From: Pseudonocardia abyssalis | GTDB lineage: Bacteria > Actinomycetota > Actinomycetes > Mycobacteriales > Pseudonocardiaceae | Assembly: GCF_019263705.2 (NCBI RefSeq) | Contig: NZ_JADQDK010000001.1 | Coordinates: 806,001 to 870,000 of the forward strand | DNA length: 64,000 bases | Reading direction: 5' to 3' | Shown: in pieces, positions 9,665 through 18,120 of the stretch | Numbering within the stretch: position 1 is the stretch's first letter | Layout of the letters: each line of letters begins with the position of its first letter | The notes under the pieces: generated by a model | The model's database searches: none | Seen by the model: the letters and a program-made list of their open reading frames with translations, nothing else | Told to the model about the DNA's origin: nothing | Program-made: the position numbers and the translations under genes

Positions 9665-10030
9665 GTGAGTGAGGTGTCCGTTCTGGCCGACGACGTGGTC
9701 ACGTTGCCCGTCGCCGAGGTCGCAACCCTACTGAACCAGCCCGTGTCCCGGGTGCACCAACTGGTGCGCGACGGGCAGATCCTGTCGTTGCGCCGCGACG
9801 GCGAGGTGGTGGTGCCCGCGGCGTTCCTCGTGACCGAGGAGGAACGGGCGGAGGTCGTGAAGGGCCTGCCCGGCACGATCACCGTCCTGCGTGACGGCGG
9901 GTACTCCGACGAGGACATCCTGAGGTGGCTGTTCGACGACGACGACTCGCTGCCCGGCACCCCGATGGACAACCTGGCGGCGGGCCGCCACCGCGAGATC
10001 AAGCGGCGCGCGCAGGCGATGGCGTTCTAG
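9665..10030 (+). CDS. Rv2175c-family DNA-binding protein
   Basis: Protein of 121 residues with a winged-helix/excisionase-like fold near the N-terminus ([29 protein letters not shown]) and a conserved C-terminal part ([20 protein letters not shown]). In M. tuberculosis the homologue Rv2175c binds DNA and is phosphorylated by PknL, and here too the gene is divergent from the pknL-like kinase. The start [15 protein letters not shown] at GTG 9665 follows a -10 box by 7 nt; GTG at 9674 is an alternative. The last 32 nt overlap the end of crtB on the other strand. A phospho-acceptor Thr near the N-terminus is plausible but not proven by sequence. Confidence 0.88.
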   Translation: MSEVSVLADDVVTLPVAEVATLLNQPVSRVHQLVRDGQILSLRRDGEVVVPAAFLVTEEERAEVVKGLPGTITVLRDGGYSDEDILRWLFDDDDSLPGTPMDNLAAGRHREIKRRAQAMAF

Positions 10031-10958
10031 CGGTCCGGGCCGCGAGCGCGCGGGCCAGCCCGGGGAGGGCCACCGCCGCCCGGCGACGGGTGGGCACGGC
10101 GACGCGGCGGTGCAGCACCGCGTAGTCGGCCGCCTCGATCTCGTCGAGGATGCCCTGGTAGAGCGTGAACGCGCAGCCGACGCACGCCCGCGAGACCGGC
10201 TCCAGCATCCCGATCCCGGGCTCGGCGCGCCGGTAGGTGGCGCGGGTGCGGGCGACGAGGTGCGCGAGCGCGCGGCGCACGCGGGTGTCGGTGCGGCGGT
10301 GGGCACGGCACCAGGCGAGCAGGTCGCGGTCGACGCCGAACGCGGCCAGCTCGTCGGCCGGGATGTAGACCCGCCCGCGGTCGAGGTCCTCCCCGACGTC
10401 GCGCAGGAAGTTGGTGAGCTGGAACGCCACCCCGAGCGCCGTGGCGGGCGGGATCGCCTCCTCCAGGGGCACCGTCGTGCCGAGGACGGGCAGCATCTGC
10501 AGCCCGATCACCGCCGCGGAGCCGTGCACGTAGACGGCGAGCTCGGCGTCGGTGGCGTAGGAGGTGACCTCGGTGTCCATCCGCATCGACGTCATGAAGT
10601 CGACGAAGTGCGCGTGGTCGATGCCGTGGCGCCGGGTCGTGTCGGCCAGGGCGGTGAGGACGGGCACGCCGGTGGGCTCGCCGTCGAGGGCCGCGCGCAG
10701 TCCGGCGGTCAGCGCGTCGAGCTCCGCGGCCTTCTCCTCGACGGGGCGGTCGTCGTCGAGGTCGTCGACGATCTCGTCGGCGTAGCGGGCGAAGCCGTAG
10801 AGGGCGTGCACGGCCGGCCTGCGGTCGGGGGGCAGCAGGCGGGTCGCGAGGAAGTATGTGCGGCCGTGGGCGGCGTTGAGGCGCCGGCAGGTGGCGTACG
10901 CGGCGCGCAGCGCGGGATCGGTGATCCCCGCTGCGTCGAGTTCGCTGCTACCGGACAA
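9999..10958 (-). CDS. crtB: phytoene synthase
   Basis: Head-to-head condensation of two geranylgeranyl diphosphates to phytoene, the first committed carotenoid step. Both Asp-rich Mg-diphosphate sites are visible: [11 protein letters not shown] (about 60-70) and [11 protein letters not shown] (about 187-197). [19 protein letters not shown] near residue 25 is typical of this family. Length is 319 residues. The best start is a TTG at 10958, which overlaps the end of mptA by 11 nt, so it should be translationally coupled to it. It is the last gene of the leftward crtE-crtI-mptA-crtB operon. Squalene synthase-like members share the fold, but the crtI and crtE neighbours favour phytoene. Confidence 0.92.
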   Translation of the reverse strand: MSGSSELDAAGITDPALRAAYATCRRLNAAHGRTYFLATRLLPPDRRPAVHALYGFARYADEIVDDLDDDRPVEEKAAELDALTAGLRAALDGEPTGVPVLTALADTTRRHGIDHAHFVDFMTSMRMDTEVTSYATDAELAVYVHGSAAVIGLQMLPVLGTTVPLEEAIPPATALGVAFQLTNFLRDVGEDLDRGRVYIPADELAAFGVDRDLLAWCRAHRRTDTRVRRALAHLVARTRATYRRAEPGIGMLEPVSRACVGCAFTLYQGILDEIEAADYAVLHRRVAVPTRRRAAVALPGLARALAARTARTPSPARAA

Positions 10959-12519
10959 GCGGATCCACGGCGACCGGGCGTCTGCTCAGGCCCAACGGGT
11001 CGGGCTTGAGCAGCGACACGGCGGCCAGTGCCGCGAGTACGGCACCGATGCCGAGGACCGCCAGGTCGTAGAGCGCGGCCTCGCCGTCGGGGTAGTAGAC
11101 GACCATCAGCCAGAGCGAGAAGAAGACCAGGATCTGCAGCGCGCGCGGCGTCCAGTCGACCATCGCGAGCAGGGCCATGCCCCAGCTGACGTACCAGGGC
11201 AGCGTGGTGGGCGACAGCAGCGCGACGGCGAGCAGCACGATCCCGGCGCGGCGGACCGCGTCGGGGCCGCCGTCGCGCGCGGCCCACCACTGCCGCACGG
11301 CGATGACCAGCAGGATCAGGGCGCCGATCGCGCGCCCCACGTTGACGAACGGCTGCATCGACACGGGACCGAAGATGCTGACGACCGAGTGCACCAGTTG
11401 GCCCGCGCCGGTGGGCAGCGACATCCAGTTGACGATCATCGACGGGGCCGACAGGGCGGGCAGCCAGCCCAGCCCGACGCCGGCCGCGACCGTGCACAGC
11501 GCGAACGTGCCCGTGAAGATCGCGACCCCGTACGCCGTGGCGCGCAGCGTGCGCACGAGGACGGTGCCGGCCATCGTGCCCGCCCAGACCAGTACCAGGA
11601 ACGGCAGCGCGACGCCCGCGCTCGCCTTGACGGCCATGCCGAGTGTGGCGAGGACGATGCCCCACGCGTGCTGCCCGCGCAGCGCGGCCAGCGCGGCGGT
11701 GGTGAGCAGGCCCATGACCAGCAGGTCGTTGTGGCCGCCACCGACCATGTGGATCACCATGACGGGGTTGGCGACGACGATCCACAGCGCGAGCGACGGC
11801 CGCCCGCCCATCCGGCGCGACAGCTCGGGCAGTGCCCGGACCAGCAGCACCAGCCCCACGACGAGCGCGAGGCGCATGAGCACGACGCCGAGGATGATCT
11901 GGTCGCCGGCCAGCCAGGCGATCGCCTTCGCGTAGAGGATGAACAGCGGGCCGTAGGGCGCCGGGGTGTCCTGCCAGAAGTAGTGGACGTTGTCGGTGAA
12001 GATCCCCGGCAGCGCCTCGGGTCCGACGGCGTACGGGTCGAACCCGTGCAGCGGCAGCGCGCCCTGGGCGAGGTAGCTGAACACGTCGCGGGTGAACAGC
12101 GGCGGCGCGACCAGCATGGGCAGCAGCCAGGCCGTGGCGGTGGTCAGCACCGCGCGGCCGCCGACGCGGCGGGCCAGCACGTCGCGGCCGAGCCGGACCC
12201 AGGCCCAGGCCAGCAGCCCGACGCCGAGGTAGATCAGCGAGTTGGCGATCTCGCGGCCGTGGCCGTAGCGCCAGAACCCGACCGGCGAGTTCGTCAGCAG
12301 CGGGTCATCGACGAGGACGCCCGCGGCGCCGAACCCGCCCACCACCATGAGCAGCGACGCGACGACGCCGAGCACCAGCGGCCCCCGCGGGGGGTCGCCG
12401 AGGCGGGCACGCCAGGTCGACGCCGGCCGGGTGGTCCCGGTGGTCGGCGCCTCGACACGATCGGGTGACTCCGACCGGTCCACGGGGGAGGAGGGCTGCG
12501 CGGTCATGACGCGAACCAT
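10948..12519 (-). CDS. mptA: alpha-(1->6)-mannopyranosyltransferase, GT-C type (MptA-like)
   Basis: Polytopic membrane mannosyltransferase that uses polyprenyl-phosphate mannose to extend the alpha-1,6-mannan core of lipomannan. Many hydrophobic helices alternate with short loops; the first periplasmic loop carries [12 protein letters not shown], the Asp-containing GT-C signature of the MptA/MptB group, followed by GFDPYAVGP. The cytoplasmic N-terminus of about 45 residues is Ser/Pro-rich. ATG at 12519 or 12507 could be the start; neither has a clear ribosome site. Synteny with Rv2174 next to idsA2 supports MptA. Oddly, it is embedded between crtI and crtB in what looks like one operon. Confidence 0.9.
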   Translation of the reverse strand: MVRVMTAQPSSPVDRSESPDRVEAPTTGTTRPASTWRARLGDPPRGPLVLGVVASLLMVVGGFGAAGVLVDDPLLTNSPVGFWRYGHGREIANSLIYLGVGLLAWAWVRLGRDVLARRVGGRAVLTTATAWLLPMLVAPPLFTRDVFSYLAQGALPLHGFDPYAVGPEALPGIFTDNVHYFWQDTPAPYGPLFILYAKAIAWLAGDQIILGVVLMRLALVVGLVLLVRALPELSRRMGGRPSLALWIVVANPVMVIHMVGGGHNDLLVMGLLTTAALAALRGQHAWGIVLATLGMAVKASAGVALPFLVLVWAGTMAGTVLVRTLRATAYGVAIFTGTFALCTVAAGVGLGWLPALSAPSMIVNWMSLPTGAGQLVHSVVSIFGPVSMQPFVNVGRAIGALILLVIAVRQWWAARDGGPDAVRRAGIVLLAVALLSPTTLPWYVSWGMALLAMVDWTPRALQILVFFSLWLMVVYYPDGEAALYDLAVLGIGAVLAALAAVSLLKPDPLGLSRRPVAVDPLVR

Positions 12520-12535
12520 GCTGCCATGACGGTGC

Positions 12536-14107
12536 TCAGCCCCCCGTCCTGACCCTGTCTCCGGGGCTGCGTCGCGTGGTCGGGCCGGTGATCCTGGCCG
12601 CGGCGAGGCGCCCGGACAGGAGCACGGGCGGGATGCCCACGCCGGGTGTGGTGCCGCAGCCGGCGAGCACCACGTTGTCGTAGCCGCGGACCAGGTTGCG
12701 CGGGCGGAACGGGCCGGTCTGGGCGAACGTGTGCGCCGCGGAGAACGGCGTGCCCGCCGCCATGCCCTGCGCGGCCCAGTCGGCCGGGGTGACCAGGTCG
12801 GACACCGCGATGTCGTCCGCGATCCCGGTGAGACCGGGGTGCCCGCGCGCGTCGAGGACGCCGAGGATCTCGTCGCGGTACGCCGGGCCGACGCGCTCCC
12901 AGTCGATCCGGCCGCCCGCGCCGTCGAGGTTGGGGCAGGGGGCGAGCACGAACAGCAGGTCGCGGCCCTCGGGGGCCAGCGACGGGTCGGTCGCGGTCGG
13001 GCGGGTGATGAGCAGCGACGGATCGCTCATCAGCCGGCCGTCGCCGATGATCTCGCGGAACGTCTCACGCCACTTCGTGCCGAAGGAGATGGTGTGGTGC
13101 GCGGCGTCGGTGCGGGCGCTCGTCAGGCCGGCGTGCAGGACCACGGCACTGGGGGAGTACCGCAGCGGCACGATCCGGCGCGGTGTGCGGCCGAGCAGGT
13201 CGTGGACGACGGGGAGGTCCGGGGTGAGGACGACGGCGTCGGCCGCGGTGCGGGCGGTGGTGGCGGCCGCGTCGTCGGTGGGCCGGTGGCGCAGGGCGGT
13301 GACCCGGCCCGTGCCGCGCTCCAGCCCGGTGACCGTGCACCCGTAGTGGATCTGCGCCCCGGCGGCGACGGCGGCGTCGGCCATGGCCTGCCCGACCGCG
13401 CGCATCCCGCCCTTCGGGAAGAACACCCCCGCGATCGTGTCCATGTAGGCGATGACGCCGTACGCACCGAGCGCGGTCTGCGGCGGAACGCCCGCGTAGA
13501 GCGCCTGGAAGGAGAAGATCCGCTGCAGGCGCTCGTCGGGCAGCAGCTTCTCGACCTTCGGACCGAGACGGCCGAACCCGCCCAGCACGGCGAGGCGGGC
13601 GAGGTCGGGGCCCAGCAGGTTCAGCGGGGAGTCGAAGTTGGCGCCGATGAACGTGTCGATCTCGGCGCGGTAGAGCCGCGTGAGCCACTCCCGCATGCGG
13701 GCGTAGCCCGCGGCGGCGGCGGGCCCGCAGACGGCCCGGACCTCGGCCTCCATCGCCCCGGCGTCGGAGTGGACGTCGATGGTGGAGCCGTCGGCGAAGT
13801 GGGTGCGGTAGGCCGGGTCGAGCTCGACGAGGTCGAGCCGCTCCTCGAGCTTCTCCCCGACGGCGGCGAACGCCTCGGCGAACAGGTCCGGCATCGTCAG
13901 GACGGTGGGGCCGGTGTCGACCTGGTAGGTGCCGTCGGCGGTCTGCAGGTCCAGGCGCCCGGCGCGGCCGCCGGGGTGCTCGCCGCGCTCCAGGATCGTG
14001 ACGCGCCGGCCCGCGCCGAGCAGGTGCAGCGCGGTGGCGAGGCCCGCGAAACCGGCGCCGACGATCACGACGTGGTCGGTCGGGCCGGACACGGTGCGCA
14101 GGCTCAT
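12536..14107 (-). CDS. crtI: phytoene desaturase (carotenoid dehydrogenase)
   Basis: FAD-dependent desaturase converting phytoene towards lycopene. The dinucleotide fold is at the N-terminus, VVIVGAGFAGLATALHLLGAG (GxGxxG at residues 17-22) with LERGEHPGGRAG after it. PTVLTMPDLF and the C-terminal flavin signature GCGTTPGVGIPPVLLSGRLAA are both seen. Length of 523 residues is normal for bacterial CrtI. Its ATG overlaps the stop of crtE as ATGA, and mptA follows after 16 nt. Whether it stops at neurosporene or lycopene, and whether a cyclase exists elsewhere, cannot be told here. Confidence 0.94.
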   Translation of the reverse strand: MSLRTVSGPTDHVVIVGAGFAGLATALHLLGAGRRVTILERGEHPGGRAGRLDLQTADGTYQVDTGPTVLTMPDLFAEAFAAVGEKLEERLDLVELDPAYRTHFADGSTIDVHSDAGAMEAEVRAVCGPAAAAGYARMREWLTRLYRAEIDTFIGANFDSPLNLLGPDLARLAVLGGFGRLGPKVEKLLPDERLQRIFSFQALYAGVPPQTALGAYGVIAYMDTIAGVFFPKGGMRAVGQAMADAAVAAGAQIHYGCTVTGLERGTGRVTALRHRPTDDAAATTARTAADAVVLTPDLPVVHDLLGRTPRRIVPLRYSPSAVVLHAGLTSARTDAAHHTISFGTKWRETFREIIGDGRLMSDPSLLITRPTATDPSLAPEGRDLLFVLAPCPNLDGAGGRIDWERVGPAYRDEILGVLDARGHPGLTGIADDIAVSDLVTPADWAAQGMAAGTPFSAAHTFAQTGPFRPRNLVRGYDNVVLAGCGTTPGVGIPPVLLSGRLAAARITGPTTRRSPGDRVRTGG

Positions 14108-15213
14108 CGTCTGCGCCGGGTGGCGGCGATGGCCAGCTCGGACAGCCGGGTCGCGGCGGGCTCCTCTATCTCGGCGGTACTCAGCGCGTCGAGCGCGGCA
14201 CCGGTCATCGCGGCGATGCGCTGCTCCACGGCCTGCTCCGCGCCCAGGTCGACGAGCAGCCCGCGGACGCGGTCGACCCCGTCGAGGTCCAGGTCGGGGT
14301 CGCCCAGCGCCGTCTCGATCGCCCCGGCCGCGGCGGTGGCGCCCTGCTCGGCCGCGCGCTCCAGCGCCAGTGCGAGCAGCAGGGTGCGCTTGCCCTCACG
14401 CAGGTCGTCGCCCGCGGGCTTGCCGGTGACCTCCGGGTCGCCGAACACCCCGAGCAGGTCGTCGCGCAGCTGGAAGGCGATGCCGATCTCGGCGCCGAAG
14501 CGCCGGTAGCAGGCCGTCAGCTCGGGGGAGGCGTCGGCGATCGCGGCGCCCAGGTGCAGCGGCCGCTCGACCGTGTAGGCGGCGGTCTTGTAGCGGTCGA
14601 CCTGCAGCGCGGCCCGCGGCGAGGCGTCGCCGGTGGACTGGTGCAGAACGTCGAGGTACTGCCCGCCGAGCACCTCGGTGCGCATACCCTCCCACGGCGG
14701 CGCGGCGCGGCGGATCGCCTCCGGGGGCAGCCCCGATGAGCGGAACAGGTCGTCGGCCCAGACGAGGGCGAGGTCACCGAGCAGGATCGCCGCGGCGGCG
14801 CCGAAGCGGGCGGGGCGGCCCCGCCAGCAGGCCTCGGCGTGACGGCGGGCGAAGTCGACGTGCACGGTGGCGCGGCCGCGGCGGGTGGCCGAGGCGTCCA
14901 TCAGGTCGTCGTGCACGAGTGCGCAGGCCTGGATCAGCTCCAGGGCGCTGATCGCCTCGAGCACCGCGGGGGCCTCGGCCCCGTCGGGGGAGCCGCCCGC
15001 ACCGCGCCAGCCCCACCACGCGAACGTCGGGCGGATCCGTTTCCCGCCGCTCAGCACGAACTCGGCGAGCGCGTCGGTGGCCGCGCCGAAGGCCGGATCG
15101 ATGTCGCGGGCCTCCGCGCACCGACGTTCCAGGTACTGCGCCAGCACCCGTTCGACGGCGTCGGTGAGGCCGTCGTCGTCGGCGCGGACGTGTTCCGGTG
15201 CGGTGCGGGTCAT
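14104..15213 (-). CDS. crtE: geranylgeranyl/polyprenyl diphosphate synthase
   Basis: Trans-prenyltransferase making geranylgeranyl diphosphate from isopentenyl and allylic diphosphates. GGKRIRPTF (about 56-64), the first Asp-rich motif VHDDLMD (Asp102, 103, 106) and the second Asp-rich region QLRDDLLGVFGD are all present. Length is 369 residues. It is the first gene of the leftward carotenoid operon and its stop overlaps the crtI start as ATGA. Position beside mptA matches Rv2173 (idsA2), so the product may also feed quinone or polyprenyl lipid synthesis. A leftward -10 lies at 15252-15257. Confidence 0.92.
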   Translation of the reverse strand: MTRTAPEHVRADDDGLTDAVERVLAQYLERRCAEARDIDPAFGAATDALAEFVLSGGKRIRPTFAWWGWRGAGGSPDGAEAPAVLEAISALELIQACALVHDDLMDASATRRGRATVHVDFARRHAEACWRGRPARFGAAAAILLGDLALVWADDLFRSSGLPPEAIRRAAPPWEGMRTEVLGGQYLDVLHQSTGDASPRAALQVDRYKTAAYTVERPLHLGAAIADASPELTACYRRFGAEIGIAFQLRDDLLGVFGDPEVTGKPAGDDLREGKRTLLLALALERAAEQGATAAAGAIETALGDPDLDLDGVDRVRGLLVDLGAEQAVEQRIAAMTGAALDALSTAEIEEPAATRLSELAIAATRRRR

Positions 15214-15251
15214 GAGCTCGGCCGGGGTATCGATCGAGGAGGCACGCGTCG

Positions 15252-15257
15252 AGCCTA
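15252..15257 (-). promoter_or_regulatory. -10 element of the crtE operon
   Basis: TAGGCT on the minus strand, predicting a leader of about 30 nt before the crtE ATG at 15213. It lies 42 nt from the rightward TAGGCT box of metF, so the two operons share a compact divergent promoter. Confidence 0.45.
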
Positions 15258-15299
15258 ACGGCGGTACCGGAGCCCGGCGCGACGGCGCGGGGGGCCCCG

Positions 15300-15305
15300 T
15301 AGGCT
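15300..15305 (+). promoter_or_regulatory. -10 element, leaderless start of the metF micro-ORF
   Basis: TAGGCT, 7 nt, then GTG at 15313. The spacing is that of the other leaderless promoters in this window, but here it addresses a ten-codon ORF and not metF itself. Confidence 0.5.
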
Positions 15306-15312
15306 CGGAACC

Positions 15313-15345
15313 GTGCGCGACGACACCCTGGAGATCATCCGATGA
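15313..15345 (+). CDS. leaderless 10-codon upstream ORF of metF
   Basis: GTG-started frame coding for VRDDTLEIIR. Its TGA overlaps the metF ATG as ATGA, and its codons contain the metF ribosome site GGAG (15330-15333, 8 nt before the ATG). The layout predicts that ribosomes loading on the leaderless mRNA translate this peptide and then restart at metF. The peptide itself may have no function. It could instead simply be a short 5' leader of metF that happens to be open. Confidence 0.45.
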   Translation: MRDDTLEIIR

Positions 15346-16235
15346 AGATCACCGACCGGATCGGCGGCGATCGACCGGTGTTCTCGGTGGAGTTCATGCC
15401 ACCGAAGGACGAGGCGGGCGAGGCCGAGCTGTGGAAGGCGATCCGCAGGCTCGAGCCGCTGGACCCGGCGTTCGCGTCGGTCACCTACGGCGCCGGCGGG
15501 TCGAGCCGCGACCGCACGGTGCGCACCACCGGCCGCATCGCGTCGGAGACGACCCTGGTCGCGATGGCGCACCTCACGGCCGTGTCGCACTCGGTGGCGG
15601 AGCTGCGTCACGTGATCGCGGAGTACGCCGCGGCGGGCATCCGCAACATCCTCGCGGTCCGCGGGGACCCCCCCGGCGACCCGCTGGGCGAGTGGGTCGC
15701 GCACCCCGAGGGCCTGACCTACGCCGACGAGCTGGTCACGCTGGCCCGCCGGCTGGGGGACTTCTGCGTCGGCGTCGCCGCGTTCCCCTACGGCCACCCG
15801 CGCTCCCCGGACGAGGACTCCGACCTGGAGCGGCTGATCGCCAAGGTCCGCGCCGGGGCCGACTTCGCGATCACGCAGCTGTTCCTGGAGCCCGAGGGCT
15901 TCCTGCGCCTGCGCGACCGGCTCTCCGCCGCCGGCTGCGAGGTGCCGATGCTGCCCGGGATCATGCCGCTGACGACGATGCGCACGCTGCGCCGCGGGCC
16001 CGAGCTGTCCGGAGCGCCGCTGCCGCCCGGGCTGGCCGAGCGCCTGGAGCGCTACGCCGAGGACCCGGTCTCGTTCCGGGCCGCGGGCATGGACCTCACC
16101 ACCGAGCTGTGCGAGCGGCTGCTCGCCGAGGGCGTGGGCGGGCTGCACTTCTACACGTTCAACCGCTCCACGGCGACATCGGAGCTGGTGTCGCGGCTCG
16201 ACCTCGGTGCCCGCCGCGGTGCGGCCGTCGCCTAG
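15342..16235 (+). CDS. metF: 5,10-methylenetetrahydrofolate reductase
   Basis: Flavin enzyme reducing methylene-tetrahydrofolate to methyl-tetrahydrofolate for methionine synthesis. FSVEFMPPKDEAGEAELW near the N-terminus, VTYGAGGSSRDRT, the flavin-site segment NILAVRGDPP and GADFAITQLFLEPE follow in the normal TIM-barrel order. It is 297 residues long, with no C-terminal regulatory domain, as in bacterial MetF. The ATG has GGAG 8 nt upstream and overlaps the stop of a 10-codon ORF. Convergent with lppM, the stops being 4 nt apart. Equivalent to the Rv2172c position. Confidence 0.93.
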   Translation: MKITDRIGGDRPVFSVEFMPPKDEAGEAELWKAIRRLEPLDPAFASVTYGAGGSSRDRTVRTTGRIASETTLVAMAHLTAVSHSVAELRHVIAEYAAAGIRNILAVRGDPPGDPLGEWVAHPEGLTYADELVTLARRLGDFCVGVAAFPYGHPRSPDEDSDLERLIAKVRAGADFAITQLFLEPEGFLRLRDRLSAAGCEVPMLPGIMPLTTMRTLRRGPELSGAPLPPGLAERLERYAEDPVSFRAAGMDLTTELCERLLAEGVGGLHFYTFNRSTATSELVSRLDLGARRGAAVA

Positions 16236-16239
16236 CGGT

Positions 16240-16908
16240 TCAGCCCTGGCGCACCGGCGGGTTGCGGGTGCGCCGGGCGAGCAGCACGACCGCGGCCGCG
16301 GCCAGCGCGACGACCAGGAACAGCCCGATGCTCCAGTTCAGCGGCGAGGGGGCGTCGGGGTCGTCGAACGACACGACGGCCTCGATGTCGCCGACCTCGC
16401 CCGCGTCGAACGTCCAGCTCACCTCCCCGGAGTCGGCCTCGCCGTTCGCGTCGAGCACCTGGCCGGGGAAGGCGATCTTGAGCTGGAAGTCCGAGAGGTC
16501 GACGTCGACGCTCGTGAGGTCGACCGCCCCGTTGACGACGACCCGGTTGCCCGCGCGGCGCAGCTCGAGCCGCACCTTCTCACCCGGTGCCCCCGCGGCC
16601 GTGATGAGCTCGCTCACCTGCGGGAACGTCAGGTCCGAGAACCGTACGAGCGAGCCGGCGTAGCCCTCCTGGCGGTACTCGGAGACCTCGACGGACGACG
16701 TGAGCCCCGGCGGGATGGTGAGGATCGGACCGGGGTCCTCCGGGCTCTGCTCCGGGGTGGCGACGACGATCTCGCCGCGGACGGTGTCATCGGGCTGCAC
16801 GGCGAGCGCGGCCCGCACACGCGCGCAGCCGGACAGGGCGAGCAGGGCGACGAGCAGCGTGACCAGCAGCACCACGGGCGAGGGGCGGCGGCGCGGCGAC
16901 GACGACAT
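16240..16908 (-). CDS. lppM: LppM-family lipoprotein
   Basis: Predicted lipoprotein of 222 residues. The N-terminus RRRPSPVVLLVTLLVALLALSGC is a lipoprotein signal with the lipobox LSGC and acylated Cys28. The mature part is a beta-rich domain (DTVRGEIVVATPE, VRFSDLTFPQVSELI) of the type in Rv2171. A second hydrophobic helix near the C-terminus (IGLFLVVALAAAAVVLLA) followed by RRTRNP would give two membrane contacts. It lies 29 nt downstream of the GNAT gene and shares its direction. In M. tuberculosis LppM takes part in phosphatidylinositol mannoside traffic and phagosome blocking; here the role is probably in envelope lipids. Confidence 0.85.
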   Translation of the reverse strand: MSSSPRRRPSPVVLLVTLLVALLALSGCARVRAALAVQPDDTVRGEIVVATPEQSPEDPGPILTIPPGLTSSVEVSEYRQEGYAGSLVRFSDLTFPQVSELITAAGAPGEKVRLELRRAGNRVVVNGAVDLTSVDVDLSDFQLKIAFPGQVLDANGEADSGEVSWTFDAGEVGDIEAVVSFDDPDAPSPLNWSIGLFLVVALAAAAVVLLARRTRNPPVRQG

Positions 16909-16937
16909 CCGGTCATCGTGCCATCCGGGGCCGGGGC

Positions 16938-17540
16938 TCAGCGCGGGGGCGCGGCCTGCTCGACGGGCGGCCCGGACGCCGGCAGGGGCAGCTCGCGGCC
17001 GAGCACGGCGAACGGGCGTGCGTCGCCGGTGAAACGGTGCTGGCGGAGGATGTCGGTGAACCCGGTGCGCCGGTAGAGCGACCACGCGCGGTTGACGGGC
17101 CTCTCTCCGTGCTCGGGGGTGGACAGCAGCACCCGGCGCGCGGCGGTGCCGGCCAGGAGCGCGCGGAGCAGACCCTCGCCGAGGCCGCCCCCCTGGGCGT
17201 CGGGGCGCACGTGCAGCTCGGTGAGCTCGAAGTAGTCGTCGAGCCAGACGCGGTCGGCCGGTCGCCTGCGCAGCCCGCGGGCGACCTCCTCGTACCACCA
17301 CTGCCCGGGGGCGCCGGAGTAGCCGTACGCCACCCCGAGCAGCCGGTCGGCGTCGTCGAGCCAGCCGACGGCGCGCCAACCGGGGCGCCGGACGTGGTCG
17401 AGCCACAGCGTGCGGCGGTGCCGCGCGGTGCTCGGGGGGTAGCCCATCGCCGCCACGTAGACGGCCAGCGCCTCGTCCACGCGGGAGGAGAGATCGGTCG
17501 GCCCCCACTCCACGAGGTGCCGGGCCGGTGCGGTGGTCAC
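16938..17540 (-). CDS. GNAT-family N-acetyltransferase
   Basis: Acetyl-CoA-dependent acetyltransferase of 200 residues, equivalent in place to Rv2170. The acetyl-CoA loop is VRPDAQGGGLGEGLLRALL, with FELTELHV as the preceding strand and AWSLYRRTGF near the end. I choose the GTG at 17540 (VTTAPARHLVEWGP); the frame is open upstream but gives basic, unstructured sequence that crosses the SOS box region. It is transcribed towards lppM. The acceptor substrate is unknown. Confidence 0.85.
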   Translation of the reverse strand: MTTAPARHLVEWGPTDLSSRVDEALAVYVAAMGYPPSTARHRRTLWLDHVRRPGWRAVGWLDDADRLLGVAYGYSGAPGQWWYEEVARGLRRRPADRVWLDDYFELTELHVRPDAQGGGLGEGLLRALLAGTAARRVLLSTPEHGERPVNRAWSLYRRTGFTDILRQHRFTGDARPFAVLGRELPLPASGPPVEQAAPPR

Positions 17541-17591
17541 CCGGTCATCACACCACGCGGACGGCCGCGCGTCCTGCGCACCATCGGCGAC

Positions 17592-17620
17592 TTGACGCGG
17601 GGGCCCAGGGAGGCTGTACT
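17592..17620 (+). promoter_or_regulatory. promoter of the DUF6504-HEPN operon
   Basis: TTGACG (17592-17597), 17 nt, TGTACT (17615-17620). This is among the best -35/-10 pairs in the window and predicts a transcript start near 17627, directly on the SOS box. The leader before the GTG at 17767 would be about 140 nt. Confidence 0.55.
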
Positions 17621-17628
17621 GGACGGGA

Positions 17629-17644
17629 TCGAACATGCGTTCGA
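17629..17644. promoter_or_regulatory. SOS box (LexA operator)
   Basis: TCGAACATGCGTTCGA is a perfect 6+4+6 palindrome matching the actinobacterial/Gram-positive LexA site (TCGAAC-N4-GTTCGA). The symmetry extends by GA/TC to 17627-17646. It covers the predicted transcription start of the DUF6504 gene, the expected position for repression. Confidence 0.8.
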
Positions 17645-17766
17645 TCATCGGTGGGTCCGGTGGCCGGGCGGGGGAAGCGCCCAGCCACCGGGCCGACCGG
17701 GCCGACCGGAGCCCAGACCGGTCGGAGCGGGCGCCGGTCGGGACAGACCGGTCGGGAGGAGTGCAG

Positions 17767-18084
17767 GTGAGTGCCTTCAGCCGGGTGTTCCGTTCGCGTG
17801 AGCCCACGCCCGTCCAGGTGCGCTGGCAGGACGGCGAACCCGTCGAGTTCCTGCGCAGGCCGGCGCGGCGTGGGGTGCGCTACCTGGTCGTCGACGTCCG
17901 CGAGCGGTGGATCGAGCAGTCGCCGTGGCCGTTCCCGTCGCCGATGCCGGTCGGGGGCGACCGGTTGCGCTGCTGGCGCGTCGAGGCGCGGTCGGCGGAG
18001 GAGCCGGATGCCCCCGGCCGGGAGTTCGTCCTGCGCATGCGCGCGGGCCCCGGGGTGTGGGACCTGGTCCGGGTCGCCGAGTAG
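17767..18084 (+). CDS. DUF6504 family protein
   Basis: Protein of 105 residues of the actinobacterial DUF6504 type, function not established. Core sequence PVQVRWQDGEPVEFLRRPARRGVRYLV is followed by RERWIEQSPWPF and ends in GREFVLRMRAGPGVWDLVRV. The GTG at 17767 has GGAGGA 6 nt upstream, which decides the start; an in-frame ATG at 17635 lies inside the LexA site and gives low-complexity sequence. An SOS box and good promoter lie 120-175 nt upstream, so damage induction is likely. From memory, such proteins occur near or fused to Y-family polymerase/ImuB genes, which would fit; no polymerase gene is present here. Confidence 0.8.
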   Translation: MSAFSRVFRSREPTPVQVRWQDGEPVEFLRRPARRGVRYLVVDVRERWIEQSPWPFPSPMPVGGDRLRCWRVEARSAEEPDAPGREFVLRMRAGPGVWDLVRVAE

Positions 18085-18120
18085 GTCGAGAAGTCAGTCG
18101 CACCGAGGAGAGGAGATCCG

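Noticed and set aside
17635..17766. Longer DUF6504 protein from ATG 17635
   Set aside because: That ATG lies in the SOS box and the added 44 residues are low-complexity; GGAGGA sits before GTG 17767.
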